DNA from: Pseudomonadota bacterium
GTDB taxonomy: Bacteria > Desulfobacterota > S145-22
Assembly (NCBI GenBank): GCA_015493505.1
Contig: WGDA01000145.1
Coordinates: 1 to 36,928 of the forward strand
DNA length: 36,928 nt
Reading direction: 5' to 3'
A program made the position numbers and the translations under genes. Shown here piece after piece: positions 1 to 6,503 of this stretch. The notes under the pieces were generated by a model that was given only the letters and a program-made list of their open reading frames with translations, searched no databases and had not been told where the DNA came from. Numbering within the stretch: position 1 is the first letter of the stretch; every line of letters starts with the position of its first letter.

Positions 1-35
1 ATTTATAATTATTAAATGAGAAAGGAGAATGCGTA

Positions 36-611
36 ATGGGACGATTGAAAGGAACGGAGACGGAAAAAAACATCTTGAAGGCCTTCGCCGGGGAATCCCA
101 GGCAAGAAACCGCTACACCTATTTTACCTCCCAGGCCAAAAAGGAAGGGTATGAGCAAATTGCCGCGATCTTTGAGGAGACGGCGAACCAGGAAAAGGAA
201 CATGCCAAACGGCTGTTTAAATTCCTCGAAGGTGGAGAGCTGGAGATTACGGCCGGGTTTCCCGCCGGCGTGATTGGAAGCACCCTGGACAATCTGAAGG
301 CTGCGGCGGCTGGCGAGCACTTCGAGCACACGGAGATGTATCCGGGGTTCGCTGAGGTCGCGGAAAAAGAGGGATTCAACGATATCGCGGCCGTTTTCCG
401 GGCGATTGCCGTCGCGGAAAAGCAGCATGAGAAACGTTATTTCGCCCTGGCGGAAAATATCGAGAAGAGCCGGGTTTTCAAGCGGGAGGGTAAGGTTGTC
501 TGGCGTTGCCGGAATTGCGGGTATATTTACGAGGGGGAAGAGGCTCCCAAGACGTGCCCCGCATGTGCCCATCCACAGGCGTATTTCGAACTCTTGGGCG
601 AGAACTACTGA
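36..611 (+). CDS. rbr: Rubrerythrin
   Basis: Non-haem diiron peroxidase that reduces H2O2 in the cytoplasm of anaerobes using electrons from rubredoxin or NADH-linked donors. The 191-residue length is normal for the family. Residues 1 to about 145 form the ferritin-like four-helix domain with repeated E-x-x-H metal-ligand motifs (EKEH, EKQH). The C-terminus is a rubredoxin-type FeS4 domain with Cys158, Cys161, Cys174 and Cys177. An AAGGAG ribosome site lies 9 bases before the ATG, and a TATAAT at bases 4-9 may be the -10 box of its promoter, whose -35 would fall near or beyond the window edge. It is the first gene of an oxygen-defence island on this strand. Confidence 0.96.
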   Translation: MGRLKGTETEKNILKAFAGESQARNRYTYFTSQAKKEGYEQIAAIFEETANQEKEHAKRLFKFLEGGELEITAGFPAGVIGSTLDNLKAAAAGEHFEHTEMYPGFAEVAEKEGFNDIAAVFRAIAVAEKQHEKRYFALAENIEKSRVFKREGKVVWRCRNCGYIYEGEEAPKTCPACAHPQAYFELLGENY

Positions 612-688
612 TTTTAATCCGGCTGCAAAAATTGGTGGTCTCGAAAAGGGTCATAAATTAATGTGGCAAAATGACGAAGCCGCCAAAA

Positions 689-717
689 TTGACGTTTCAG
701 GGATGGAGGGCTATAAT
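689..717 (+). promoter_or_regulatory. Sigma-70-like promoter for desulfoferrodoxin/ferritin
   Basis: TTGACG (689-694), a 17-base spacer and TATAAT (712-717) lie 71 bases before the desulfoferrodoxin start. This close match to the housekeeping consensus implies that the dfx-ferritin pair can be transcribed independently of rubrerythrin. Prediction from sequence only. Confidence 0.7.
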
Positions 718-788
718 TTTAATCAGCTGATTTAAGACTGTTAAAATGTTAACCAACTAAAACAAATTATCAAAAGAGGAGGTCAGAA

Positions 789-1163
789 ATGACGGAAAAA
801 CTGCAGATTTACAAGTGTGAAAAGTGTGGCAACATCGTTGAAATGGTTCATGAGGGGAAAGGCCAGCTTGTCTGCTGTGGGGAGCCCATGAAGCTGTACG
901 CCGAGAACACGACGGACGCGGCGAAAGAAAAACATGTCCCCGTGGTGGAAGCCTCAGGCGGGACCATTAAGGTCACAGTGGGGAGCGTGGATCATCCCAT
1001 GGAAGAGAAACATTACATCGAATGGATCGAGGTTATCGCTGATGGAAAGGCGTATCGCCAGTTCCTGAAACCTGGTGAGGCCCCCACGGCGACGTTTGCC
1101 CTGGACGCCGATAAGGTGACGGTCCGGGCTTATTGTAACCTCCATGGTCTCTGGAGGGCGTAA
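789..1163 (+). CDS. dfx: Desulfoferrodoxin (superoxide reductase)
   Basis: Reduces superoxide to H2O2 without making O2, in the cytoplasm, with rubredoxin as the usual electron donor. The 124 residues match the two-centre (2Fe) class. Cys10, Cys13, Cys29 and Cys30 form the desulforedoxin FeS4 centre I. His49, His69, His75, Cys116 and His119 match the Fe(His)4Cys catalytic centre II, and Lys48 is the conserved substrate-guiding lysine of the EKHVP motif. A strong GAGGAGG ribosome site precedes the ATG. Ferritin starts 3 bases after the stop, so the two are translationally linked. The H2O2 produced would feed rubrerythrin and the peroxiredoxin nearby. Confidence 0.96.
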   Translation: MTEKLQIYKCEKCGNIVEMVHEGKGQLVCCGEPMKLYAENTTDAAKEKHVPVVEASGGTIKVTVGSVDHPMEEKHYIEWIEVIADGKAYRQFLKPGEAPTATFALDADKVTVRAYCNLHGLWRA

Positions 1164-1166
1164 GCG

Positions 1167-1682
1167 ATGTTGAGCAAAGAGATGGAAGAAGCCTTGAACA
1201 AACAGATTAACGCGGAGCTGTATTCCGCTTATCTCTATCTGGCCATGGCGGCCTACTTCGAATCGATCAATCTAAGTGGATTTGCCAACTGGATGACGAT
1301 TCAGACGCAGGAAGAGCTGACCCATGCCAAAAAATTCTATGATTTTGTCTATGAACGCGGGGGACGCGTGGTCCTTGGCGCTATCGACGCCCCGCCGAAA
1401 TCGTGGGATTCCCCGCTGGCGGCCTTTGAAGGCGCCTACGAACACGAGTGCAAGGTTTCCGCGATGATTAACGACCTGGTAAACCTTGCCCTGAAAGAGA
1501 AAGATCACGCCACGAACAATTTCCTGCAGTGGTTCGTGAGCGAGCAGGTGGAGGAGGAGGCCTCGGCCGACGCCGTGGTGCAGAAGCTCAAGCTTATTGG
1601 CGACCACGGGAACGGGATTTTCATGCTGGACCGTGAACTGGGACAGCGCGTGTTTCACGCTCCCGGAACGGCGGGTGAATAA
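1167..1682 (+). CDS. ftnA: Ferritin (bacterial non-haem type)
   Basis: Iron-storage protein of 171 residues that oxidises Fe(II) at a diiron ferroxidase site and stores it as a mineral, limiting Fenton chemistry. The sequence has the FtnA pattern: Glu17 in [16 protein letters not shown]-x-x-H (EELTHA) in helix B, and glutamates in helix D (SEQVEEEAS). It lacks the haem-ligand methionine pattern of bacterioferritin, so FtnA type is preferred. It follows desulfoferrodoxin by 3 bases and shares its promoter. Confidence 0.95.
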   Translation: MLSKEMEEALNKQINAELYSAYLYLAMAAYFESINLSGFANWMTIQTQEELTHAKKFYDFVYERGGRVVLGAIDAPPKSWDSPLAAFEGAYEHECKVSAMINDLVNLALKEKDHATNNFLQWFVSEQVEEEASADAVVQKLKLIGDHGNGIFMLDRELGQRVFHAPGTAGE

Positions 1683-1692
1683 GAGGAACTGA

Positions 1693-1717
1693 CCGGGAGG
1701 GGTTCCCGCCCTCCCGG
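1693..1717 (+). terminator. GC-rich hairpin after ferritin
   Basis: Nine-base perfect stem (1693-1701 with 1709-1717) and a 7-base loop, followed by GTTTTC. The short T-run suggests a weak terminator or an mRNA-processing hairpin between ferritin and the flavodoxin gene. Confidence 0.5.
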
Positions 1718-1759
1718 GTTTTCTGAAAAACGGAACAATTTGAATTCAAGGAGATAAAA

Positions 1760-2194
1760 ATGGCGAAGGTATTGGTCGCATTTGCCACGCGAACAGGCCA
1801 GACGAAAAAGATCGCGGAGGCGATCGCGGAGGGTTTGAAAGCGGAAGGCGCTGACGTGACATTGAAGAATATTAACGAAACCAAGAAGGAAACGGACCTG
1901 GAAGGGTATGACGGATACGTCTTTGGCGCCGCTACTTATCATGGAGAAATGATGGGACCCATGAAAACCTTTCTTTTCCTCGCGGAGAAGGCCAACCTGG
2001 AAGGCAAGGTTGGAGGCGCCTTTGGCGCGTTTGGCTGGAGCGGTGAGGCGCCGGGGCGGATTTTCGACACCATGAAGAACATCTTCAACATGGAGATGGT
2101 GAGCGCCCCTCTGCGGATTAAAAAGGTTTCGGCGGGGGATGGGGCGCAAAAGGCGCGCGCCTACGCGCAGGGAATCGCCGCGAAGTTGAAATAA
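1760..2194 (+). CDS. Flavodoxin-like FMN protein (first copy)
   Basis: Short FMN-binding electron carrier of 144 residues. The phosphate-binding loop ATRTGQTKKIAE lies at residues 9-20, with further FMN loops at GAATYHGE and GAFGAFGWSGEAPG. The last loop resembles the flavodoxin domain of flavodiiron proteins (compare GSYGWG in the protein at 6504-7691). It shares a long stretch (FLFLAEKANLEGK and GGAFG) with the flavodoxin at 3085-3525, so the two look like paralogues from duplication. An AAGGAGAT ribosome site precedes the start. The partner is unknown; context suggests electron supply to peroxide- or oxygen-reducing neighbours. Confidence 0.9.
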   Translation: MAKVLVAFATRTGQTKKIAEAIAEGLKAEGADVTLKNINETKKETDLEGYDGYVFGAATYHGEMMGPMKTFLFLAEKANLEGKVGGAFGAFGWSGEAPGRIFDTMKNIFNMEMVSAPLRIKKVSAGDGAQKARAYAQGIAAKLK

Positions 2195-2301
2195 AGGGAT
2201 TTATCCTTGCAGGTCTCTCGAAAAGTCAGAATTAGAAGGCAAAGCAAGAATGTTAGGGGATTTTCACGAAGCCATCAACCTTTAAATTAAGGAGGGAGTC
2301 T

Positions 2302-3009
2302 ATGGCAGAGGAAGAAATTGTCGGATGCGGAAAGCCAACCGGCAGCGTGGTTGGTGAGCCGGAGACGGCGACAAAAAAAAGAACTCAAGAAGAATCGAAG
2401 GAGGTTCAGATGGTAGCAGTCAAGGTTGGAGCCAAGGCGCCGGATTTTGAAGCGCCCGCTTATCACAAGGGAAAATTCACGAGTGTCAAGCTTTCCGATT
2501 ATCTTGGAAAATGGGTTTTGCTCTGCTTTTACCCGGGTGATTTCACGTTCGTGTGACCTACCGAATTGTCAGCGGTCGCTGACCGGTATGGTGAGTTTCA
2601 GGAGCTGGGCGTGGAAGTCATCGCCGTGAGCGTGGACAGCATGTTTGTCCACAAGGTATGGGATGAGGAAGAGCTGGCCAAGATGGTGGATGGTGGAATC
2701 CCGTTCCCCATGGCTTCCGATGGCGCGGGAAATATCGGAAAGGTTTACGGCGTGTATGATGAAGCCGGCGGCGTGGACGTGCGTGGACGGTTCATCATCG
2801 ATCCGGACGGTGTTGTTCAGGCAATGGAGGTCCTGACTCCGCCGGTAGGCCGGAAGGTGGACGAAGCCATCAGGCAGATCAAGGCCTTCCAGTATGTCCG
2901 AGAGACCAAGGGCGCCGAGGCCATGCCTTCCGGGTGGGAGCCCGGCAAACCGACCCTCAAGGTGGGTCCGGACCTGGTCGGCAAGGTCTGGAAGGTTTGG
3001 AAGCCCTGA
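2302..3009 (+). CDS. Selenocysteine-containing peroxiredoxin (AhpC/TSA family), UGA at 2554-2556 read as Sec
   Basis: Peroxiredoxin of 235 residues reducing H2O2 and organic peroxides. The reading frame is interrupted only by TGA at 2554-2556, exactly where the family has its peroxidatic cysteine: the motif reads FTFV-U-PTE instead of FTFVCPTE, giving Sec85. A strong hairpin directly after the UGA (2559-2588) fits a bacterial SECIS. The frame continues with typical Prx sequence ([20 protein letters not shown], then FIIDPDGVV). The usual C-terminal resolving-cysteine motif (VCPAGW) reads AMPSGW, and no Cys occurs after Sec85. Only Cys9 and Cys75 remain. Two starts are possible, each with a perfect AAGGAGG: ATG 2302 (site 2289-2295) and in-frame ATG 2410 (site 2398-2404). 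The second gives a standard 199-residue Prx with Sec49; the first adds a 36-residue tail containing Cys9. A simple nonsense mutation is unlikely. Confidence 0.93.
2559..2588 (+). promoter_or_regulatory. Bacterial SECIS element in peroxiredoxin mRNA
   Basis: Hairpin starting 2 bases after the UGA. Outer stem TACCG (2559-2563) pairs with CGGTA (2584-2588). Inner stem GTCAGC (2568-2573) pairs with GCTGAC (2578-2583). The apical loop is GGTC (2574-2577), and the 5' side has a 4-base bulge AATT containing U residues. Bacterial SECIS elements need a stem-loop just downstream of UGA with G/U in the apical loop and a bulged U for SelB binding; this matches all three, with the loop 18 bases after the UGA. 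All 11 pairs are Watson-Crick. Confidence 0.85.
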
Positions 3010-3026
3010 CAGAAACAACCATACCG

Positions 3027-3047
3027 GGCGGGAGCCGGTCTCCCGCC
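3027..3047 (+). terminator. GC-rich hairpin after peroxiredoxin
   Basis: Eight-base perfect stem GGCGGGAG/CTCCCGCC with a 5-base loop, followed by TTATAAA rather than a clean T-run. Possibly a weak terminator or mRNA stabiliser between peroxiredoxin and the second flavodoxin. Confidence 0.45.
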
Positions 3048-3084
3048 TTATAAACCTAAAAATTGTAAAGGAGAGACAGGAATT

Positions 3085-3525
3085 ATGGCAAAAGTGCTTG
3101 TTGCGTATTACAGCAGAAACGGACACACGGAGGAAATGGCAAACTACATCGCGGAGGGTATCCGTATTGCCGGATGTGAAGCAGAAGTAAAACCCATTTC
3201 GGAAATTAAAAATGAGAAAGACCTGCAGGGTTACGACGCTTACCTTTTTGGGTGTCCGACCTATCATCGCGATATGACGGGGAACATGAAGTCGTTTCTT
3301 TTTCTTGCGGAAAAGGCGAATCTGGAAGGGAAACCCGGCGGGGCGTTCGGCTCTTACACCCATTCAGGGGACGCGCCGGGGATTATCTTCGAGACGATGG
3401 AATATGTCTTCAAGATGAACGTGACCAACCTGGGGTCTTTCAAACTGAAAGAGGCAACCATCGGTGATAATATCAAATCCTGCCAGGATTACGGAAAGGT
3501 TATTTGTGAGATGTGTGCCGGATAA
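3085..3525 (+). CDS. Flavodoxin-like FMN protein (second copy)
   Basis: Flavodoxin of 146 residues with phosphate loop YSRNGHTEEMAN near the N-terminus and FMN loops GCPTYHRD and GSYTHSGDAPG. It is paralogous to the protein at 1760-2194 (shared FLFLAEKANLEGK and GGAFG) but lacks the Trp of that copy's second loop (YTHSGD against FGWSGE), which may change the redox potential. A GGAGAG ribosome site precedes the ATG. It sits between the selenocysteine peroxiredoxin and the bd-type complex, so it may donate electrons to a neighbour; this is inference. Confidence 0.9.
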   Translation: MAKVLVAYYSRNGHTEEMANYIAEGIRIAGCEAEVKPISEIKNEKDLQGYDAYLFGCPTYHRDMTGNMKSFLFLAEKANLEGKPGGAFGSYTHSGDAPGIIFETMEYVFKMNVTNLGSFKLKEATIGDNIKSCQDYGKVICEMCAG

Positions 3526-3602
3526 CGGTGAACAGTGAGGGCCCTCCGGCGCGGATATCGGGCTGGGGGGATCCTTAAACCCTGAAAGGGAGGGATGAAA
3601 CT

Positions 3603-4964
3603 ATGTATCCATTGTTTGAATGGCATGGGGTCGGCAATGGGATGCTGATGGCGATTATCGCCACCTACCACATTCTGCCGTGCCACCTTGCCACAGGCGC
3701 GTTCTGGATTACCTATTTCATGGAACGGAAGGCGTATCAGGAAAATGATATGGACATGCTCGATTTCCTGAAAAAGTACAGCCTGCTCGTTCTGATTTTC
3801 TGTTTCGTGACCGGCTCCCTGACGGGCGCGGGCATCTGGTATGCCGCGACCGTTATCAGCCCAAGGGCGATTTCCGGGCTGATTCACAACTATGTGTGGG
3901 GCTGGGCAACGGAATGGGTGTTCTTCCTGATTGAAATTGTCACCATTTATACCTACTACTACACCTTTGAAAAGATTTCTCCCAAGGCCCACATGCGCAT
4001 CGGCCTGATTTACGCCATGTCCGCGTGGTTCAGCATGGTTATCATCACGGGGATCCTCGGATTCATGCTGACGCCGGGCAAATGGGTCCAGACGGGAGGC
4101 TTCTTCGACGGGTTCTTTAATCCCAGCTACTGGCCGCAGCTTTTCGTGAGAACCGCCTTCATGTTCGTCGTGGGTGGCGCTTACGCGGCGATCGTGGCAA
4201 GCTTCATGAAAAACCCCGACGTGAAGGAAAAGGCGATGAAGGTTGCCGCCAAGTGGGGACTCGGTGGCCTGGTGGTCGGCGGGGTCTTCACCATCTGGTA
4301 TTTCGCGAAGATTCCGGCCGTTTCCAGAACCATCATCTTCAACGACCTCGGGTTTACCCAGACCATGTTTAAAATCGCCATTGTGGCGGGCGTGCTCCTT
4401 TTCATCTACTTTGTCATCTGGGGGCTGAAACGCGCCCGGACCGCCAGCCCGATCACGGCGATTATCGCCATGCTGATTCTCTTTGTGGGTATCTGTGCTG
4501 GTGAGACGATGCGTGAAATGGCGCGTCGTCCCTACCTGATTCCCCATTATATGTTGAGTAACCAGATGATCGATCACGACATGAAGGCGAAAGGGGTCAC
4601 CAGCGAGGTGGCGAAGTTTGACAAAACCGGGGTTTTACCCGCCTACTATTTCGCGCCGGACAGCGTGAAAAAGATTAACGAAAGCAATTTCATGGCAGCG
4701 GGCCGGATTCTGACCAAGCTGGAATGTATCAGTTGTCACACGCTTGAGACGAGCGGATTTCTCTCCATTCCCAGGCTGATGGTTGGATTTGGCGCGAAAA
4801 CCCCTTCGGAGGTCCATGATTTTCTTGATGCGCTTGGGGATTATGACTACATGCCACCCTTTGTGGGGACGGAGACGGAAAAGCGGGCCATGGCGGCCTA
4901 TATCGCGTCCCTGGTTGATCCCAATCAGAAGATCGACCCGGCCTGGGTGGTCGCGGGTAAATAA
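3603..4964 (+). CDS. Cytochrome bd-superfamily subunit (CydA-like) with C-terminal cytochrome c motif
   Basis: Integral membrane protein of 453 residues with about nine helices and a soluble C-terminal tail. The N-terminus (YHILPCHLATG) aligns by eye with the CydA segment YHFLFVPLTLG, putting His23 at the haem b595 ligand. ATEWVFFLIEI keeps the two glutamates of the CydA AIEGLMAFFLES helix. ETMREMARRPY resembles the CydA AEYGRQPW signature. The position matching the haem b558 ligand His186 of E. coli CydA appears to be Arg183. The tail carries a haem c site, CISCH at 375-379, with Met417 (YMPP) as likely sixth ligand. It is shorter than CydA and lacks an obvious long Q-loop, so it probably belongs to the cytochrome-c-containing (OR-C-like) bd branch rather than being a standard quinol oxidase. 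The partner gene follows at 4994. Confidence 0.85.
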   Translation: MYPLFEWHGVGNGMLMAIIATYHILPCHLATGAFWITYFMERKAYQENDMDMLDFLKKYSLLVLIFCFVTGSLTGAGIWYAATVISPRAISGLIHNYVWGWATEWVFFLIEIVTIYTYYYTFEKISPKAHMRIGLIYAMSAWFSMVIITGILGFMLTPGKWVQTGGFFDGFFNPSYWPQLFVRTAFMFVVGGAYAAIVASFMKNPDVKEKAMKVAAKWGLGGLVVGGVFTIWYFAKIPAVSRTIIFNDLGFTQTMFKIAIVAGVLLFIYFVIWGLKRARTASPITAIIAMLILFVGICAGETMREMARRPYLIPHYMLSNQMIDHDMKAKGVTSEVAKFDKTGVLPAYYFAPDSVKKINESNFMAAGRILTKLECISCHTLETSGFLSIPRLMVGFGAKTPSEVHDFLDALGDYDYMPPFVGTETEKRAMAAYIASLVDPNQKIDPAWVVAGK

Positions 4965-4993
4965 TTTTCAGGCGTATTAAAGGAGGATATCCA

Positions 4994-6109
4994 ATGGAAC
5001 TTGCACATGTACTCAACGGATTGCGGGATCCGATGGGTGTGCCATTCTATCCCTGGTTTTTCCAGGTGTTGATGGTGCTGACCTTCGCCCTGCACATTAT
5101 TTTTGTCAACCTGGCCATAGGCGGGACGTTTATGGCCTTTTACGAGCACTACAAGAAGGGGGAATACAACAAGAAGCTCTCGGGATTCCTGGCGCGTTCT
5201 TCAACGGTCAACCTTTCGGCGGCCGTGGTGCTGGGTGTGGCACCCCTGCTGTTTGTCCAGGTGATCTATGACCCCTTCTGGTATGTTTCTACCGTGCTGT
5301 CCGCCTGGTGGGCGGTCGGGTTCCTCATCTTCGTGACCGTGGCGTTTTTGGCCCTTTACGCCTTCTATCTGAAGCGTAAGGGCGAGGCCATGAAGGGCTT
5401 TGGGTTTTTCGGGGTTGCCTCGTTTGTTCTCCTACTCCTGGCGGCCTTCGTGATGAACCTGATTTCCGTCCAGTTCCTGGAACCCGAGAAGTGGAAGGCC
5501 TGGTATCTGACGGGAACCATGATGAACACGAGCGGAACCACCATTTATGATTTCAGGATTTCCCGGTATCTGCACTATATCGTCGCCTCGTTTGCCATCA
5601 CAGGGGTGTTCATGATGCTCTACGGATGGTTTTTCAGCAAGCGCGAAGATATGGATAAGGATTACCTTCACTGGGTGGCCTCTTCCGGCGCGAAGCTGGC
5701 GCTCTGGTCCACGGTCGTCGCGATGATCGTCGGGGTCTGGTGGCTGCTTTCCGTCCCGTCCAAGCTGAACTTTGTGAGCAATCCCTTCCTGATTATTGGT
5801 GTGTTGCTCGGTGTGGTGTTCCTCATTGTGCTGATCCTGGCGCAAAAGGAACCGGAAAAATACGCCATGTGGTCCGCGCTTTTTGCCTTCGTGGCGGTTC
5901 TGGGTATGTCCACGGCGCGGGAAGTGCTGAGGATGGTGTATCTTGGTAAATTCAACTACTCCATCTATACCTACAAGCTGAATCTCAACCTGGGCAGCAC
6001 GGCGTTGTTCCTGCTGACCTTTATCATGGGAATCATCGTCATGGCGTATCCCCTGGCGGTTGCCTGGAAGCTTGGACGTTACGGAAAAACCAATGAGGAG
6101 GGCGCATGA
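4994..6109 (+). CDS. Second cytochrome bd-superfamily membrane subunit (CydA-prime-like)
   Basis: Polytopic membrane protein of 371 residues with about nine helices, the partner of the preceding subunit. FALHIIFVNLAIGG resembles the first-helix haem-ligand segment of CydA. RYLHYIVASFAITG resembles the CydA FVHTVASGYVTG helix, placing His194 where E. coli has the b558 ligand His186. STAREVLRM occupies the place of the GRQPW region. It therefore looks like a diverged CydA homologue rather than CydB, and may supply a haem ligand that the first subunit lacks. An AAGGAGG ribosome site lies just before the ATG. The stop overlaps the start of a 35-residue ORF. Product assignment is by alignment from memory. 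Confidence 0.78.
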   Translation: MELAHVLNGLRDPMGVPFYPWFFQVLMVLTFALHIIFVNLAIGGTFMAFYEHYKKGEYNKKLSGFLARSSTVNLSAAVVLGVAPLLFVQVIYDPFWYVSTVLSAWWAVGFLIFVTVAFLALYAFYLKRKGEAMKGFGFFGVASFVLLLLAAFVMNLISVQFLEPEKWKAWYLTGTMMNTSGTTIYDFRISRYLHYIVASFAITGVFMMLYGWFFSKREDMDKDYLHWVASSGAKLALWSTVVAMIVGVWWLLSVPSKLNFVSNPFLIIGVLLGVVFLIVLILAQKEPEKYAMWSALFAFVAVLGMSTAREVLRMVYLGKFNYSIYTYKLNLNLGSTALFLLTFIMGIIVMAYPLAVAWKLGRYGKTNEEGA

Positions 6110-6213
6110 TGGAAAAGTTTGGTAAACTGACCACAGCGTTGATGATTGCCTGGTTTATCGTGGTGGCGGGATTCGGGATTGTCCTGTCCTTCATCAACGG
6201 GGTGTTTTTCTAA
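6106..6213 (+). CDS. Small single-helix membrane protein (CydX-like in role)
   Basis: Thirty-five-residue ORF beginning ATGATGGAAAAG, its ATG overlapping the stop of the bd-like subunit by 4 bases (ATGA), with GAGGAGGG as ribosome site just upstream. After a short basic N-terminus (MMEKFGKL) one hydrophobic helix (about residues 10-31, MIAWFIVVAGFGIVLSFI) fills the rest. Size, topology and translational coupling match the CydX/YnhF-type small subunits that stabilise haems in cytochrome bd oxidases, although I see no convincing sequence match to CydX. A GC hairpin follows 16 bases after its stop, supporting it as last gene of the bd-like operon. Confidence 0.72.
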   Translation: MMEKFGKLTTALMIAWFIVVAGFGIVLSFINGVFF

Positions 6214-6229
6214 CTCACGGTCAACAGGT

Positions 6230-6263
6230 GGCGTGGCGGTCCTGTCAAAGGGACGGCCACGCC
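6230..6263 (+). terminator. Terminator-like hairpin after bd-type operon
   Basis: GGCGTGGCGGTCC (6230-6242) pairs with GGACGGCCACGCC (6251-6263) with one internal mismatch and an 8-base loop, followed by AAAAATTTCTTGATTTTT. Likely ends the bd-like transcript before rubredoxin. Confidence 0.6.
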
Positions 6264-6272
6264 AAAAATTTC

Positions 6273-6300
6273 TTGATTTTTACGGGAAATAATGTAGAAA
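6273..6300 (+). promoter_or_regulatory. Possible promoter for rubredoxin/flavodiiron pair
   Basis: TTGATT (6273-6278), a 16-base spacer and TAGAAA (6295-6300), located after the preceding hairpin and 38 bases before the rubredoxin start. The -10 match is weak (4 of 6). Confidence 0.3.
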
Positions 6301-6338
6301 AGAACAACAACTAACCAAAAAACAGAAAGGAGAAAGAA

Positions 6339-6500
6339 ATGGATAAGTATGTATGTCAGGTATGTGGGTATGTGTATGATCCCGAACAGGGGGATCCCGA
6401 GTCGGATATCCCCGCGGGGACGGCTTTTGAAAACCTTCCGGACGACTGGGTCTGCCCGGTGTGCGGCGCGGGTAAAAGCGAATTCGAAAAGGAGTCATAA
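6339..6500 (+). CDS. rd: Rubredoxin
   Basis: Small cytoplasmic FeS4 electron carrier of 53 residues. Two canonical knuckles are visible: [10 protein letters not shown] near the N-terminus and [11 protein letters not shown] near the C-terminus, with the conserved DWVCP. An AAAGGAG ribosome site precedes the ATG. The flavodiiron protein starts 3 bases after the stop, and its ribosome site AAGGAG lies inside this gene's last codons, so the pair forms the classic rubredoxin:oxygen oxidoreductase unit. Rubredoxin would also serve the rubrerythrin and superoxide reductase upstream. Confidence 0.97.
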   Translation: MDKYVCQVCGYVYDPEQGDPESDIPAGTAFENLPDDWVCPVCGAGKSEFEKES

Positions 6501-6503
6501 GCC

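Noticed and set aside
2302-2556. Reading the TGA at 2554-2556 as a nonsense mutation or frameshift that makes the peroxiredoxin a pseudogene.
   Set aside because: The frame is unchanged on both sides, the TGA replaces exactly the catalytic Cys, a SECIS-like hairpin follows, and the downstream part shows no decay.
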